Part shown: piece by piece, positions 26,801 to 31,514 of the stretch
How positions within the stretch are numbered: the stretch's first letter is position 1
Layout of the letters: each line of letters begins with the position of its first letter
Made by a program: the position numbers and the translations under genes
Assembly: GCA_028751875.1 (NCBI GenBank)
Contig: CM054140.1
Location: 29,225,408-29,289,407 of the forward strand
Direction: 5' to 3'
DNA: 64,000 nt
DNA from: Rapana venosa
Lineage: Eukaryota; Mollusca; Gastropoda; Neogastropoda; Muricidae
The notes under the pieces: model-generated
Told to the model about the DNA's origin: nothing
Databases searched by the model: none
The model's input: the letters and a program-made list of their open reading frames with translations, nothing else

Positions 26801-29800
26801 GAGTGGAGTCGGCACTTCCTGGTGAAAAATCCTCTTGAACGAGACTTGAACTCAGGTCAGCAGATCACAAGTACATCACTGTAACCACCAGGCTATCCCA
26901 TCTCCATTGTTCTGTATTGTGTTGTTGTTATAAATGTTGTTGTGGTGTAGAGTGTATGTGTGGTGTTGGGTTGGATTGTGTTGACTTGCAGGGTCATGCA
27001 TTAAACTGCATTGTTTTAGTTGTTGCTGTAGTTTTTATTGTTTTGTTGTTGGTTTTGTTGTTGTTGCATAAACGCTTATAGTTCTACGTTGCATGGTACC
27101 TCATTGCATTATATTGCATTGAATTGTATCTATTATTACTATTAATTTTTGTTTTGTTGTTGTTACTTGGCTAGAGGTCCAAGGTTTATTCTTGGTGAGA
27201 CTTTGTGCATTGACTTTTTTTGTCCATCATTTAGGTAGCTGCATTGCAACAGTGTGGATGGTGTCTAGACTTGACCCCTGTGTGTGCGTGTGTTTTTTAA
27301 AAACAATTTGACAGCCATTCCTGCTGGCACAAAATGGCCTACTCTTCTGAAAGACATAATGTGATTTTAATGTATGTGCAAGATGTTCTGCAGTCGTTTG
27401 CACACAGGGCATGGTTAATAGTCTCATCCAAAAGGTCTTCACTCCCTGGAAAGACCATCAGATGAAACTGTAAACCAAGGCCGCATGTGCGAACACATTC
27501 AGAACATCTTGTGCACACATTAAAACCTGTCCTACCTTTAGGGAGAGCAAGTTATTTGAGCCAGTAGGAACTGATGACAAAATTATATATATATATAGAG
27601 ATATATATAGATAGATACAGATATATAAAACTGCATGCCCACTGGTGTTGTATTTAGATATCATCCCCGAAGTTAGAATGCAACTTTCTTCATAGTGGGC
27701 AAAACCGGTGGCATACGCAAAAATCTCACCATCGGTGAACCTCAGAGCTCTAGCTGAGGAATGGGAAAAAGAGTATATTGCTTCAATAACTTCTGGAGGA
27801 GTTAAAGAAGAAGTCACGTCAAATCAAATAGTAGGAGTTGTGTTGTGTATGGTGGTCTTTATGTGTCAGTAGTTGTTGACAGGGCTTTTAGCCATAGTTA
27901 GCTATGATTGAAGGAAAGAAGGATTGTAACTTGTATGTGAATGAAAGAATGACTGTGATTACAGACGGACAGGTTTGAACTGGAGGCGGTCAGTCTGATG
28001 AGTGTGGACAAAGTGGTCATCGGTCACACCAGTGCTAAAGCAGGTACTGTGTTGTCATGTAGGTTAAATATTACGTTGTGATAGGTTGATGTGGAATCTA
28101 GTAGGGGATAGGACAGTGTGTATGTGTTGATTCATGAACTCATTCACATGAGTATCATATGAACATATACGCATACATTTACATATCATTTCATAAAAAT
28201 GTGCATTTGCATATAGTCATGTAAATATATCATTGAAGCATGTGATTGGTTTTCTTTTTCTCCAGTTTTCACAGCAGTAAACATGTAAGCTTGTGATGGA
28301 ATATTCTTTTACATTTCAAATAAAACCAGCCATAAATTCAACTAAAAGAAAGTTACCAACTCACAAAACCTGCTATGATAAACTGGAAGTTAAAAAACAG
28401 ATTTAGAAAAAGCTTCATGTCTGAACGTATGTGTGCATGTACTGGTGCACACATCTAATATCATGTAATGTAAAAAGACGTTAAATTAAAGAAGAACTGG
28501 TGCACACATGAGAGCTTGTGATTTTACACTGGTTAGTTTATGACCAGAGCACTCGCTTTCCTCCAGCTAAGGTTAAGCAGTATCGAGCATGGTTACCATT
28601 TGGATGGGTGACCGTTTGTGCACCTTGCAGTCCCCCAGTTCACCCAGCTGTAAATGGGTACCTGCCCTCTTTAGGGTCATGGAAGGTAAAGCAGCGAGGG
28701 AGAGGAGATGGGCGCCGCCCTCAGTATGCTGGCCCCTTGAGAAGTTGAGGTCTCTGACGCCTTGCTCCCCTATGACCACATAGGTTATGGGACACCTTTA
28801 CCTTTAGTTTATGACAGGCTTAAGTATTGTGGGTTTGTGGGTGTTTTTTTATCATGTGGTGTGTGCATAATGGGACAGCTTTTGTGGTGAAATTCCGATT
28901 TTGTTTTGTGGTATCTTTCTATGATAAACATTTTACTTGTTTACTGTTTTTATTTATTGGTTGTAACCCACACAAATTTCTCTGTTTGTGAGAAAATGAA
29001 GTATTGACGTTTGTGTTAAAATAAACGTCTTTATGCGTTGTGTCACAGGGGACGGCTGGTTTCTGAAGAGGGTGGTGGTCACCCCTCAAGGAGAGGAGGA
29101 GTGTGTCTTTGAGTGCAATAGGTCTGTGTGTGTTTGTGTGTGAGTATGTTTGTGTGCATGTGGAGTATGTGTGTCTGTGTGTGTTGTGTGTGTGTGTGTC
29201 ATGTGTGTTTGTGTGTGAGTATGTTTTGTTGCATGTGAGTATGTGTGTGTCTGTGTGTGTTGTGTTGTGTGTGTGCATGTGTGTTTGTGTGTGAGTATGT
29301 GTCGTGTGTGTGAGAGTATGTGTGTGTCTGTGTGTGTTGTGTTGTGTGTGTGCATGTGTGTTTGTGTGTGAGTATGTTTGTGTGCATGTGAGTATGTGTG
29401 TGTATGTGTGTGTTGTGTTGTGTGTGTGCTTGTGTGTGAGTATGTGTCTGTGTATGTGTGTCTTGTGTGTGTATACATGTGTCTGTGTGTGTGTGGTGTT
29501 TAGGTGTGTGTGTGCATGTGTGTATGTGTGTGTGTGTGTGTCTGTGTGTGTGTGTCTGTGTGTGTATACATGTGTGTTGTGTGTGTTGTGTTGTGTGTGT
29601 GTCTGTGTGTGTGGTGTGTATGTATGTGTGTTGTATGTGTAGTGTGTGTGTGATGTTTGTGTGTGTGTGTGTTTGTGGATGCATGTGTGTCTGTTAGTGT
29701 GCTGTGTCTCTGTGTGTGTCTGTGCATGGGTATATGTGCGCCTGTACATGGGTGTGTATGTATATGCATCAACACGCATGGATGTACAAATGAGTGCGAG

Positions 29801-30047
29801 CATGCGTGTGCATGTGTGCTTGCACTCATTTGTACATCCATGTGTGTGCACGCATGCATGTGAGCATGTGTTAGGCAAGTTTGTATGATATGTGTGTGTG
29901 CGCTATTTTTTTTACCATTTGTACCAATCAGCTCTTAATGGCTGCAGATGGTTGGATGGTGGAGAAGATGACGGACGCATAGAACGGACCTTGAGTCTGA
30001 TGGACAAACCAGCCCCCTCCCCCACCCCTGACCTGGAACCTCCCTGA
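396..30047 (+). CDS. LOXHD1: LOXHD1-like multi-PLAT protein, upstream exon chain (5' partial, spliced)
   Basis: Twenty-four exons join in frame (exon spans listed separately; about 1,020 codons visible) and encode PLAT domains a to h in tandem with short linkers and no other domain. PLAT domains are eight-stranded beta sandwiches that bind lipid or protein partners. Human LOXHD1 is a tandem-PLAT protein of hair-cell stereocilia, so a membrane-linked role in ciliated or sensory cells is inferred here. Visible hallmarks are the 'F.VEAVDLG.L.KV' strand, 'GWFL.RV' and 'C.RWL....DDG.IER.L'. The start codon is upstream of the window. Part of one exon lies in the N gap at 8501-9000. The chain ends at an in-frame TGA at 30045-30047. 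Exons at 396-8265 nearly duplicate those at 16172-22403 and may be a false duplication. Confidence 0.88.
598..1150 (-). mobile_element. CR1/L2-type LINE 3' fragment with (ATT)n tail
   Basis: Read on the minus strand this is the far 3' part of a LINE ORF2 plus a tail 'agcgctatataagttcca' and an ATT microsatellite (598-660). The decayed coding part matches the C-terminal region of the copies at 17401 and 57879 across a frameshift. Its counterpart in copy 2 is split by a later insertion. Confidence 0.7.
1712..1838 (+). CDS. LOXHD1: Exon 2: PLAT a, last strands and linker
   Basis: 127 nt, phase 0 to 1, donor 'gtgagt'. It encodes '[19 protein letters not shown]' and the linker ending 'YQAPA'. I see no nucleotide difference from exon 14 (18724-18850). 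Confidence 0.88.
2035..3045. repeat. Intronic minisatellite, unit about 41-47 bp
   Basis: More than 20 tandem units of the type 'ccccaaagtgctccattatc' + 'aaaaacatctatgtcctttt' lie between exons 2 and 3. Units vary by small indels and substitutions. The array ends just before the exon 3 acceptor. Open frames across it are repeat artefacts. Confidence 0.93.
3056..3213 (+). CDS. LOXHD1: Exon 3: PLAT b, first half
   Basis: Acceptor 'ttccctctcag', donor 'gtgggt'; 158 nt, phase 1 to 0. It encodes '[18 protein letters not shown]' and '[12 protein letters not shown]', a canonical PLAT start. It matches exon 15 with one silent change (CAT/CAC). Confidence 0.92.
3366..3655 (-). mobile_element. tRNA/5S-rRNA chimeric SINE
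   Basis: Reverse complement begins near 'ctcagtggtcggagcactcg' (tRNA A-box type), continues with 'ttaagcagtgtcgagcgtgg' (5S-like) and ends '...ggttatgggactcctttacc'. Another partial copy of the body, plus strand, follows at about 3690-3810. Confidence 0.8.
4098..4325 (+). mobile_element. RTE-type LINE, 3' end fragment with (GATA)n tail
   Basis: The last roughly 200 bases of the same LINE family as 5910-7865: it encodes '[20 protein letters not shown]' and ends in a GATA run at about 4291-4325. Severely 5'-truncated. Absent from the matching place in copy 2 (about 20465). Confidence 0.88.
4480..4628 (+). CDS. LOXHD1: Exon 4: PLAT b, middle
   Basis: Acceptor 'tggggtgcag', donor 'gtgagt'; 149 nt, phase 0 to 2. 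It encodes '[20 protein letters not shown]', then 'WQLSQVKV' where canonical PLATs have GWFLDRV. It differs from exon 16 by Asp/Glu and Ala/Val changes. Confidence 0.92.
4690..5005 (+). mobile_element. Short interspersed repeat with (GAA)n tail
   Basis: A roughly 300-bp element running from 'catccctacattctggaaat' through 'gcgctgggcctgacttgtca' to a GAA-rich tail. Relatives occur at 20850-21145 and 37240-37560, and in part at 24555-24660. A second copy or variant follows at 5006-5325. Confidence 0.75.
5006..5325 (+). mobile_element. Second, diverged copy of the (GAA)n-tailed repeat
   Basis: Starts with 'aacagcatccccaccttctg' right after the first copy's GAA tail and ends in another 'agaagaagaaaaggaa' tail. 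The same doublet is seen at 20850-21445. Confidence 0.65.
5326..5898. other. Intron 4 filler: GT-rich and AT-rich DNA
   Basis: Holds a GT/GGTG-rich tract near 5430-5510 and AT-rich sequence. No exon or element recognised. The matching stretch in copy 2 is 21446-22008. Confidence 0.6.
5910..7535 (+). pseudogene. LINE ORF2 fragment: reverse transcriptase, frameshifted
   Basis: Copies element RNA into DNA at a nicked target in active relatives. Here the endonuclease domain is missing because of 5' truncation. The RT core is largely intact. The frame is lost near 7510 and ends 'PPTKTT' at the stop; the true C-terminal part resumes in the overlapping frame up to 7861. Confidence 0.88.
5910..7865 (+). 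mobile_element. 5'-truncated RTE-type non-LTR retrotransposon with reverse transcriptase
   Basis: An 11-base target-site duplication 'attagtcaaca' flanks it (5899-5909 and 7866-7876). Copy 2 has the intact empty site near 22010. The ORF is open from the first inserted base. It encodes the region before the RT ('[10 protein letters not shown]'), then RT motif A '[10 protein letters not shown]', motif B '[15 protein letters not shown]' and catalytic 'FADD', then the C-terminal '[13 protein letters not shown]' region. A frameshift near 7510 moves the C-terminus into another frame, so the element is dead. It ends in a GATA run. RTE-type is my best class; the RTE/Jockey assignment rests on motif style only. 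Confidence 0.9.
7985..8075 (+). mobile_element. SINE 3' tail (family with 'cctcgatataaaagaataa' end)
   Basis: Carries the 'gcacataagtgcttgttcca' and 'ttatcctcgatataaaag' tail typical of the tRNA-headed SINE at 35225-35590. The copy 2 counterpart is at 22130-22215. Confidence 0.75.
8147..8265 (+). CDS. LOXHD1: Exon 5: PLAT b end and linker
   Basis: Acceptor 'tctatgtttcag', donor 'gtcagt'; 119 nt, phase 2 to 1. It encodes '[18 protein letters not shown]' and a Pro/Ala/Asp linker. I see no coding difference from exon 17. It is the last exon before the N gap. Confidence 0.88.
8501..9000. other. Assembly gap of 500 N
   Basis: Exactly 500 undetermined bases, which looks like a nominal scaffold gap. 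It follows the point where the first copy of the duplicated block ends, and it swallows the 5' edge of exon 6. ORFs drawn across it are meaningless. Confidence 1.
9001..9143 (+). CDS. LOXHD1: Exon 6 (5' edge in gap): PLAT c, first half
   Basis: The exon emerges from the gap in frame with codon ACG at 9003 and ends at donor 'gtaggg' in phase 0. It encodes '[20 protein letters not shown]' and 'GTTGHTEP'. It resembles exon 25 (PLAT i), which has 'VLYGEKGHTEP' at the same place. Confidence 0.9.
9320..9585 (-). mobile_element. tRNA-headed SINE body, antisense, with internal duplication
   Basis: Reverse-complement match to the tail and body of the 35225-35590 family. The segment 'gcaagatgttctgc(g/a)tgcgttcgcacatggga' occurs twice in a row (about 9498 and 9539). 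Confidence 0.75.
9985..10034 (+). pseudogene. Decayed tandem duplicate of exon 7 (pseudo-exon)
   Basis: The stretch from about 9952 repeats at about 10054 with a period of 102 bases. It includes the polypyrimidine tract, the 'ctctgtcag' acceptor and the first part of exon 7. The upstream copy reads as '[17 protein letters not shown]', like exon 7's '[17 protein letters not shown]'. It then runs into an AAATAAATA repeat with a stop and has no donor, so it cannot be a working exon. Confidence 0.8.
10087..10173 (+). CDS. LOXHD1: Exon 7: PLAT c, middle
   Basis: Acceptor 'gctctgtcag', donor 'gtgagt'; 87 nt, phase 0 to 0. It encodes '[17 protein letters not shown]', the X-type short middle exon. 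Confidence 0.92.
10328..10545. repeat. CA microsatellite, imperfect
   Basis: About 200 bases of CA with CACG, CATG and CACTA interruptions, then CAC triplets. Lies in the intron between exons 7 and 8. Confidence 0.95.
10639..10771 (+). CDS. LOXHD1: Exon 8: PLAT c end and linker
   Basis: Acceptor 'actcacgacag', donor 'gtaagg'; 133 nt, phase 0 to 1. It encodes '[14 protein letters not shown]' and a linker ending 'IAPLP'. Confidence 0.92.
10790..11240. repeat. Triplet tract of GTT/GGT/GCT type
   Basis: About 450 bases of TGG, TTG and CTG triplets begin some 20 bases after the exon 8 donor. The same strand stays almost free of A for long stretches. All frames read as homopolymer-like Val, Gly, Trp, Cys or Leu runs and are not coding. 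Confidence 0.95.
11540..11735. repeat. Pyrimidine-rich and TA/CT microsatellite
   Basis: T-rich run, then an AT repeat near 11672-11698 and a CT repeat at 11699-11730, upstream of exon 9. Confidence 0.9.
11878..12032 (+). CDS. LOXHD1: Exon 9: PLAT d, first half
   Basis: Acceptor 'cttgttgcag', donor 'gtaagt'; 155 nt, phase 1 to 0. It encodes '[20 protein letters not shown]' and 'GRWGDTGER'. Confidence 0.93.
12240..12345 (-). mobile_element. SINE tail fragment ('ctagagctccgaggttcac' family)
   Basis: Antisense copy of the tail seen at 26090-26140 and 39055-39130. Followed by about 800 bases of intron with a repeat fragment at 12680-12830 and no exon seen. Confidence 0.65.
12680..12830 (+). mobile_element. 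Interspersed repeat ('gctgctatccattccatccc' family)
   Basis: Shares 'agctggtgctaattatagca' and the following 'gaaactgaccacactt' stretch with 15345-15510 and 44575-44740. A short dispersed family; class unknown. Confidence 0.65.
13181..13350 (+). CDS. LOXHD1: Exon 10: PLAT d, middle
   Basis: Acceptor 'tttctcaacag', donor 'gtaaag'; 170 nt, phase 0 to 2. It encodes '[19 protein letters not shown]', '[10 protein letters not shown]' and 'VVFACNR'. A canonical Y-type exon, except Cys replaces Leu in the GWFL motif. Confidence 0.93.
13372..13650. repeat. GT microsatellite with GAGA interruptions
   Basis: About 280 bases of GT broken by short 'gagagagagtgtagt' islands repeated at intervals, directly after the exon 10 donor. 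GT-rich sequence continues with variants to about 13990. Confidence 0.95.
14146..14246 (+). CDS. LOXHD1: Exon 11: PLAT d end and linker
   Basis: Acceptor 'cacgcacacag', donor 'gtaatg'; 101 nt, phase 2 to 1. It encodes '[18 protein letters not shown]' plus a Pro-rich linker. Confidence 0.92.
14328..14398. repeat. Poly-G tracts
   Basis: G runs at about 14333-14345 and 14381-14397 with a G-rich spacer, able in principle to form G-quadruplexes. Lies in the intron between exons 11 and 12. Confidence 0.85.
14455..14800. repeat. Long CT-rich polypyrimidine tract before exon 12
   Basis: Some 340 bases of almost pure C and T, ending in C runs, lead straight into the acceptor of exon 12. Reading frames here are Ser/Leu/Pro artefacts. 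Confidence 0.93.
14808..14998 (+). CDS. LOXHD1: Exon 12: PLAT e, first half
   Basis: Acceptor 'ctccttgcag', donor 'gtgagg'; 191 nt, phase 1 to 0. It encodes '[14 protein letters not shown]', '[12 protein letters not shown]' and 'GQTDKFE'. This is the most divergent PLAT start here: the 'GT(D/N)A' turn is lost and the exon is longer than its relatives. Confidence 0.9.
15345..15510 (+). mobile_element. Interspersed repeat ('gctgctatccattccatccc' family)
   Basis: Near match to 12680-12830 and 44575-44740, sharing 'tagcaggaactgaccacact' and 'taaaaggaaggggtgtgcta'. Confidence 0.7.
15818..15957 (-). mobile_element. Truncated SINE, antisense, with 12-base target duplication
   Basis: Flanked by 'gtgagataagtt' at 15806-15817 and 15958-15969. 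Copy 1 has a related empty site near 170. The body is the 3' tail of the 35225-35590 family. Confidence 0.85.
16172..16264 (+). CDS. LOXHD1: Exon 13: PLAT e, middle
   Basis: Acceptor 'tatttatcag', donor 'gtcagt'; 93 nt, phase 0 to 0. Near-copy of exon 1. It joins exon 12 in phase, giving a complete domain e. Confidence 0.93.
16306..16601 (-). mobile_element. tRNA/5S-rRNA chimeric SINE, full length, with 14-base target duplication
   Basis: Flanked by 'cttctacatgggta' at 16292-16305 and 16602-16615. Copy 1 has the single empty site at about 520. On the minus strand it reads 'ggatagctcagtggtcggag'-like tRNA A-box sequence, then 'aagcagcgtcgagcgtggtt' and 'ttggatgggtgaccg' as in 5S rRNA, then a unique body ending 'ggttatgggactcctttacc'. 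Confidence 0.9.
16683..17100 (-). mobile_element. CR1/L2-type LINE 3' fragment, split by a nested copy
   Basis: Counterpart of 598-1150. It resumes at about 18064 after the nested element. ATT microsatellite at about 16683-16718. Confidence 0.75.
17101..18063 (-). mobile_element. CR1/L2-type LINE 3' part nested in an older relative
   Basis: On the minus strand it encodes the C-terminal part of LINE ORF2: '[18 protein letters not shown]', '[17 protein letters not shown]', '[13 protein letters not shown]', '[20 protein letters not shown]' and '[12 protein letters not shown]'. The open frame runs from about 18060 to a stop near 17401, then CA repeats (17220-17336) and the 'agcgctatataaattcca' tail with ATT units. 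Absent at the matching point of copy 1 (about 1045). Confidence 0.88.
18724..18850 (+). CDS. LOXHD1: Exon 14: PLAT e end and linker
   Basis: 127 nt, phase 0 to 1, acceptor 'tgatggtgcag', donor 'gtgagt'. Same sequence as exon 2. Confidence 0.92.
19047..19515. repeat. Intronic minisatellite, shorter allele/paralogue
   Basis: Same repeat family and same intron position as 2035-3045, but only about ten units, between exons 14 and 15. Confidence 0.92.
19525..19682 (+). CDS. LOXHD1: Exon 15: PLAT f, first half
   Basis: Acceptor 'ttccctctcag', donor 'gtgggt'; 158 nt, phase 1 to 0. Near-copy of exon 3 with the 'EAGTNAP' and 'GKNGDSGRR' motifs. Confidence 0.93.
19800..20190 (+). mobile_element. Two partial tRNA/5S-type SINE bodies in tandem
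   Basis: Each carries 'tcacccagctgtaaatgggt' and 'ataggttatgggacacctt' (about 19822-19992 and 20024-20187). The 5S-like head is missing from both. Confidence 0.75.
20627..20775 (+). CDS. LOXHD1: Exon 16: PLAT f, middle
   Basis: 149 nt, phase 0 to 2, donor 'gtgagt'. It encodes '[20 protein letters not shown]'. Near-copy of exon 4. Confidence 0.93.
20850..21445 (+). mobile_element. Doublet of (GAA)n-tailed repeats
   Basis: Same two elements as 4690-5325, with tails at about 21138-21150 and 21434-21450. Confidence 0.7.
22285..22403 (+). CDS. LOXHD1: Exon 17: PLAT f end and linker
   Basis: 119 nt, phase 2 to 1, acceptor 'tgtgttttag', donor 'gtcagt'. Near-copy of exon 5. Confidence 0.92.
22680..23590. 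other. Intron 17 with SINE fragments
   Basis: Holds a tail fragment of the 'aaatctcaccattggtgacc' family (22775-22830) and a fragment of the 35225-type SINE (about 23205-23330). No exon seen before 23603. Confidence 0.6.
23603..23766 (+). CDS. LOXHD1: Exon 18: PLAT g, first half
   Basis: Acceptor 'cgggcacag', donor 'gtcaga'; 164 nt, phase 1 to 0. It encodes '[10 protein letters not shown]', '[16 protein letters not shown]'. GC-rich compared with its AT-rich surroundings. Confidence 0.93.
23867..23910. repeat. Poly-G run
   Basis: A run of about 26 G with a second G cluster just after, 100 bases downstream of exon 18. Confidence 0.9.
24120..24245 (+). mobile_element. SINE tail fragment
   Basis: Contains 'cgcatacacaaaaatctcac' and 'catcggtgaaccttgcagct', ending in a CAA run. 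Another fragment lies at 24830-24890. A GAA-tailed repeat fragment sits at 24555-24660. Confidence 0.65.
24359..24448 (+). CDS. LOXHD1: Exon 19: PLAT g, middle
   Basis: Acceptor 'cgctgtgcag', donor 'gtatga'; 90 nt, phase 0 to 0. It encodes '[15 protein letters not shown]'. Confidence 0.92.
25517..25646 (+). CDS. LOXHD1: Exon 20: PLAT g end and linker
   Basis: Acceptor 'taatcaccag', donor 'gtaggg'; 130 nt, phase 0 to 1. It encodes '[14 protein letters not shown]' and '[16 protein letters not shown]'. Confidence 0.92.
25795..26145 (+). mobile_element. tRNA-headed SINE (class II tRNA-like head)
   Basis: A-box-like 'tccaagtggttagga' and B-box-like 'gggtttgaatctt', then the body 'gtgaattaagggtggggatt' and a tail 'gcatacacaaaatctcacca'. 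Same family as 35815-36335 and antisense 39055-39390. Confidence 0.75.
26240..26394 (+). CDS. LOXHD1: Exon 21: PLAT h, first half
   Basis: Acceptor 'tgcttgcag', donor 'gtcggt'; 155 nt, phase 1 to 0. It encodes '[20 protein letters not shown]' and 'GRMGSTGKR'. Confidence 0.93.
26470..26680 (+). mobile_element. SINE fragment (35225-type family)
   Basis: Starts at 'gactatgaaccgaggctccc' and runs to the 'ttatcctcgatataaaaaga' tail. A head fragment in antisense (tRNA-like end near 'ccaccaggctatccca') follows at about 26750-26905. Confidence 0.7.
27280..27660. mobile_element. Two SINE fragments in opposite orientation
   Basis: About 27280-27440 is antisense and 27440-27660 sense for the 35225-type body. 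Both carry the 'acatcttg' element. An AT/GATA microsatellite lies at 27583-27620. A tail fragment of the second SINE family follows at 27660-27765. Confidence 0.6.
27965..28043 (+). CDS. LOXHD1: Exon 22: PLAT h, middle part 1
   Basis: Acceptor 'gtgattacag', donor 'gtactg'; 79 nt, phase 0 to 1. It encodes '[19 protein letters not shown]'. Other Y-type domains carry this and the next exon as one unit, so an extra intron splits it here. Confidence 0.92.
28545..28805 (+). mobile_element. tRNA/5S-rRNA chimeric SINE
   Basis: Head damaged, then 'aaggttaagcagtatcgagc' and 'atttggatgggtgaccgttt' of the 5S-like part and the full body to 'gggacacctttacct'. Sits inside the extra intron that splits PLAT h. 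Confidence 0.85.
29049..29121 (+). CDS. LOXHD1: Exon 23: PLAT h, middle part 2
   Basis: Acceptor 'gtgtcacag', donor 'gtctgt'; 73 nt, phase 1 to 2. It encodes '[13 protein letters not shown]' and 'CVFECN'. A long GT tract starts right after its donor. Confidence 0.92.
29122..29880. repeat. Long GT-rich microsatellite/minisatellite
   Basis: About 600 bases of GT with regular 'gagtatgt', 'tgtgttgtgt' and 'gtgcatgtg' interruptions fill the intron between exons 23 and 24. Several long Cys/Val or His/Thr frames here are artefacts. Confidence 0.95.
29948..30047 (+). CDS. LOXHD1: Exon 24: PLAT h end, running into an in-frame stop
   Basis: Acceptor 'atggctgcag' at 29947. It encodes '[16 protein letters not shown]', which completes a canonical PLAT end, then a Pro-rich tail ending 'DLEPP' and TGA at 30045-30047. 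I see no good donor before the stop. The only GT in reach is 'TTGA|gtctga' at 29995, in phase 1, which would join exon 25 in frame but is weak. Confidence 0.82.
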
Positions 30048-30198
30048 TTTCGTCAGCGAGAGATCCTACGCCTGAACCTGCCTCCCCTACTCCCAGGGAA
30101 AAGGGTTGGTGTGCAGTGACTGACTGGTGTATTGTGCTGTTTGTTTGTGTGAACCGTTTCTGGATTGGACTGTCTCTGAGTGAGGGTGTAAGCTGGAA

Positions 30199-30318
30199 TT
30201 CTACAATGTAAAACAATCAACCAATGTTATAATGGCTGTGTACAACTTTCTACAATGTAAAACAATCAACCAATGTTATAATAGCTGTGTACAACTTTCT
30301 ACAATGTAAAACAATCAT
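30199..30318. repeat. Three copies of a 49-base tandem repeat
   Basis: 'ctacaatgtaaaacaatca' recurs at about 30201, 30250 and 30299. It lies 150 bases after the exon 24 stop, in what would be 3' UTR if that stop is used. Confidence 0.9.
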
Positions 30319-30324
30319 CAGGGA

Positions 30325-30640
30325 CTGGATGTAAAAAAGCACATGAATGCTTATTCATTATCCTAGAAATAAAAGAATTTGTCATTGTCATTATTTACTT
30401 GTTGTACAGTTTCAATTCAAATTGATCTTGCTTTACTGGAGTAAATGAGTCGTTGAAAAAAAGATGAAATGAGATTTTTTTAAACTTTGGGGTATGTGTG
30501 TGTTTTTGTGTTTTATTTATTTTGATTTTATTCTTTTATTTCGAGGATAATGGAATAAGCACTTGTGTGCTTTTAAAAAAATTTGTTTTTACATCCAGTC
30601 CCTGTATGTATACAGTTGTGTCACTTTTGGCATCACTGGA
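30325..30640. mobile_element. SINE tail fragments, sense then antisense
   Basis: Sense tail at about 30322-30375 includes 'aataaaag', a possible poly(A) signal after exon 24. An antisense tail follows at about 30515-30640. Confidence 0.65.
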
Positions 30641-31139
30641 TTAATGAGTCGTAGAAAAAAATGATGAAATGAGATTTTTTACTTATGTGTGTGTGTGTGA
30701 GAGAGAGAATTTTGATTGTCCCTTGTAGAGTGGAGATGTTCAGAATGTGGACTGGTCTATCCATAGTTTGAGGCTGCAACAGAGTTGATATAAGCAGGAA
30801 GAGTAGCATGACTAACACATAACACAAAATACTTGTAAAAACTAGGCTAGAAAGATGAGTTTGTATACAGTGATGCTTTACACAACATAGAACGATCATT
30901 CATCAGATCATCATCTTCAGTAGAATGTTATGATCAGTTTTACTGGCTGCCATCTCAGAGTCTTTTTTTGTTTGTTTTTTGGGTGTTTTTTTTCCAGTTT
31001 AAGGAAGAGGAGCCAGGAAAAGTTACATTGGCTCATACTTGTAATTCTTGTTTGCATTTTTTTGGGTGGTCTTTTCGGCAGAGTCAAGAATTGGTAATGT
31101 GCTAGTTTTCTTCTTTTTTTCTCTCTCTTTTTTTAAAAA

Positions 31140-31250
31140 GTTCCTTGACTAGAGTTCTGAGGTTCATCAAATGGTGAATTCTGTTATGTTAATATGTGAC
31201 CATTTTTACCTACCATTAAGGTAGCAGCATTTCGAATTCAGGGAGCTTGT
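31140..31250 (-). mobile_element. SINE tail fragment, antisense
   Basis: 'gactagagttctgaggttca' and 'ttaaggtagcagcatttcga' match the 39055-39130 tail. Confidence 0.65.
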
Positions 31251-31344
31251 TTGACTATTTTTTAGTAAAGAAGTAGCTGACTTCATTTTAATGTTCAAAA
31301 AGAAAGTCACGCTTATGTAAAGAGTGCTCATGTTTTGGATGCAG

Positions 31345-31514
31345 CGCACAAATGGCGAGTGTGGACCACAACGGGATCCAAACCCAACCAGGGCACCAGT
31401 AGCCCCGTGGTGCTGGTGCTGTATGGAGAGAAGGGACACACAGAGCCCATGCAGATTGGCCACACTTCACAGCTGACCTTCCGCTTCACGGAGGGAGAGA
31501 CCCAGGATTTTGAG
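31345..31514 (+). CDS. LOXHD1: Exon 25: PLAT i, first half
   Basis: Acceptor 'ttttggatgcag', donor 'gtttgt'; 170 nt, phase 1 to 0. It encodes 'KWRVWTTTGSKPNQGTSSP' and 'LYGEKGHTEP', close in style to exon 6. Confidence 0.9.

Noticed and set aside
28919..29878. 319-residue Thr/His frame and similar Cys/Val frames
   Set aside because: Translations of GT/CA repeats; the same applies at 10309-10604, 13651-14059, 48511-48978, 49830-50255 and 50495-50983.
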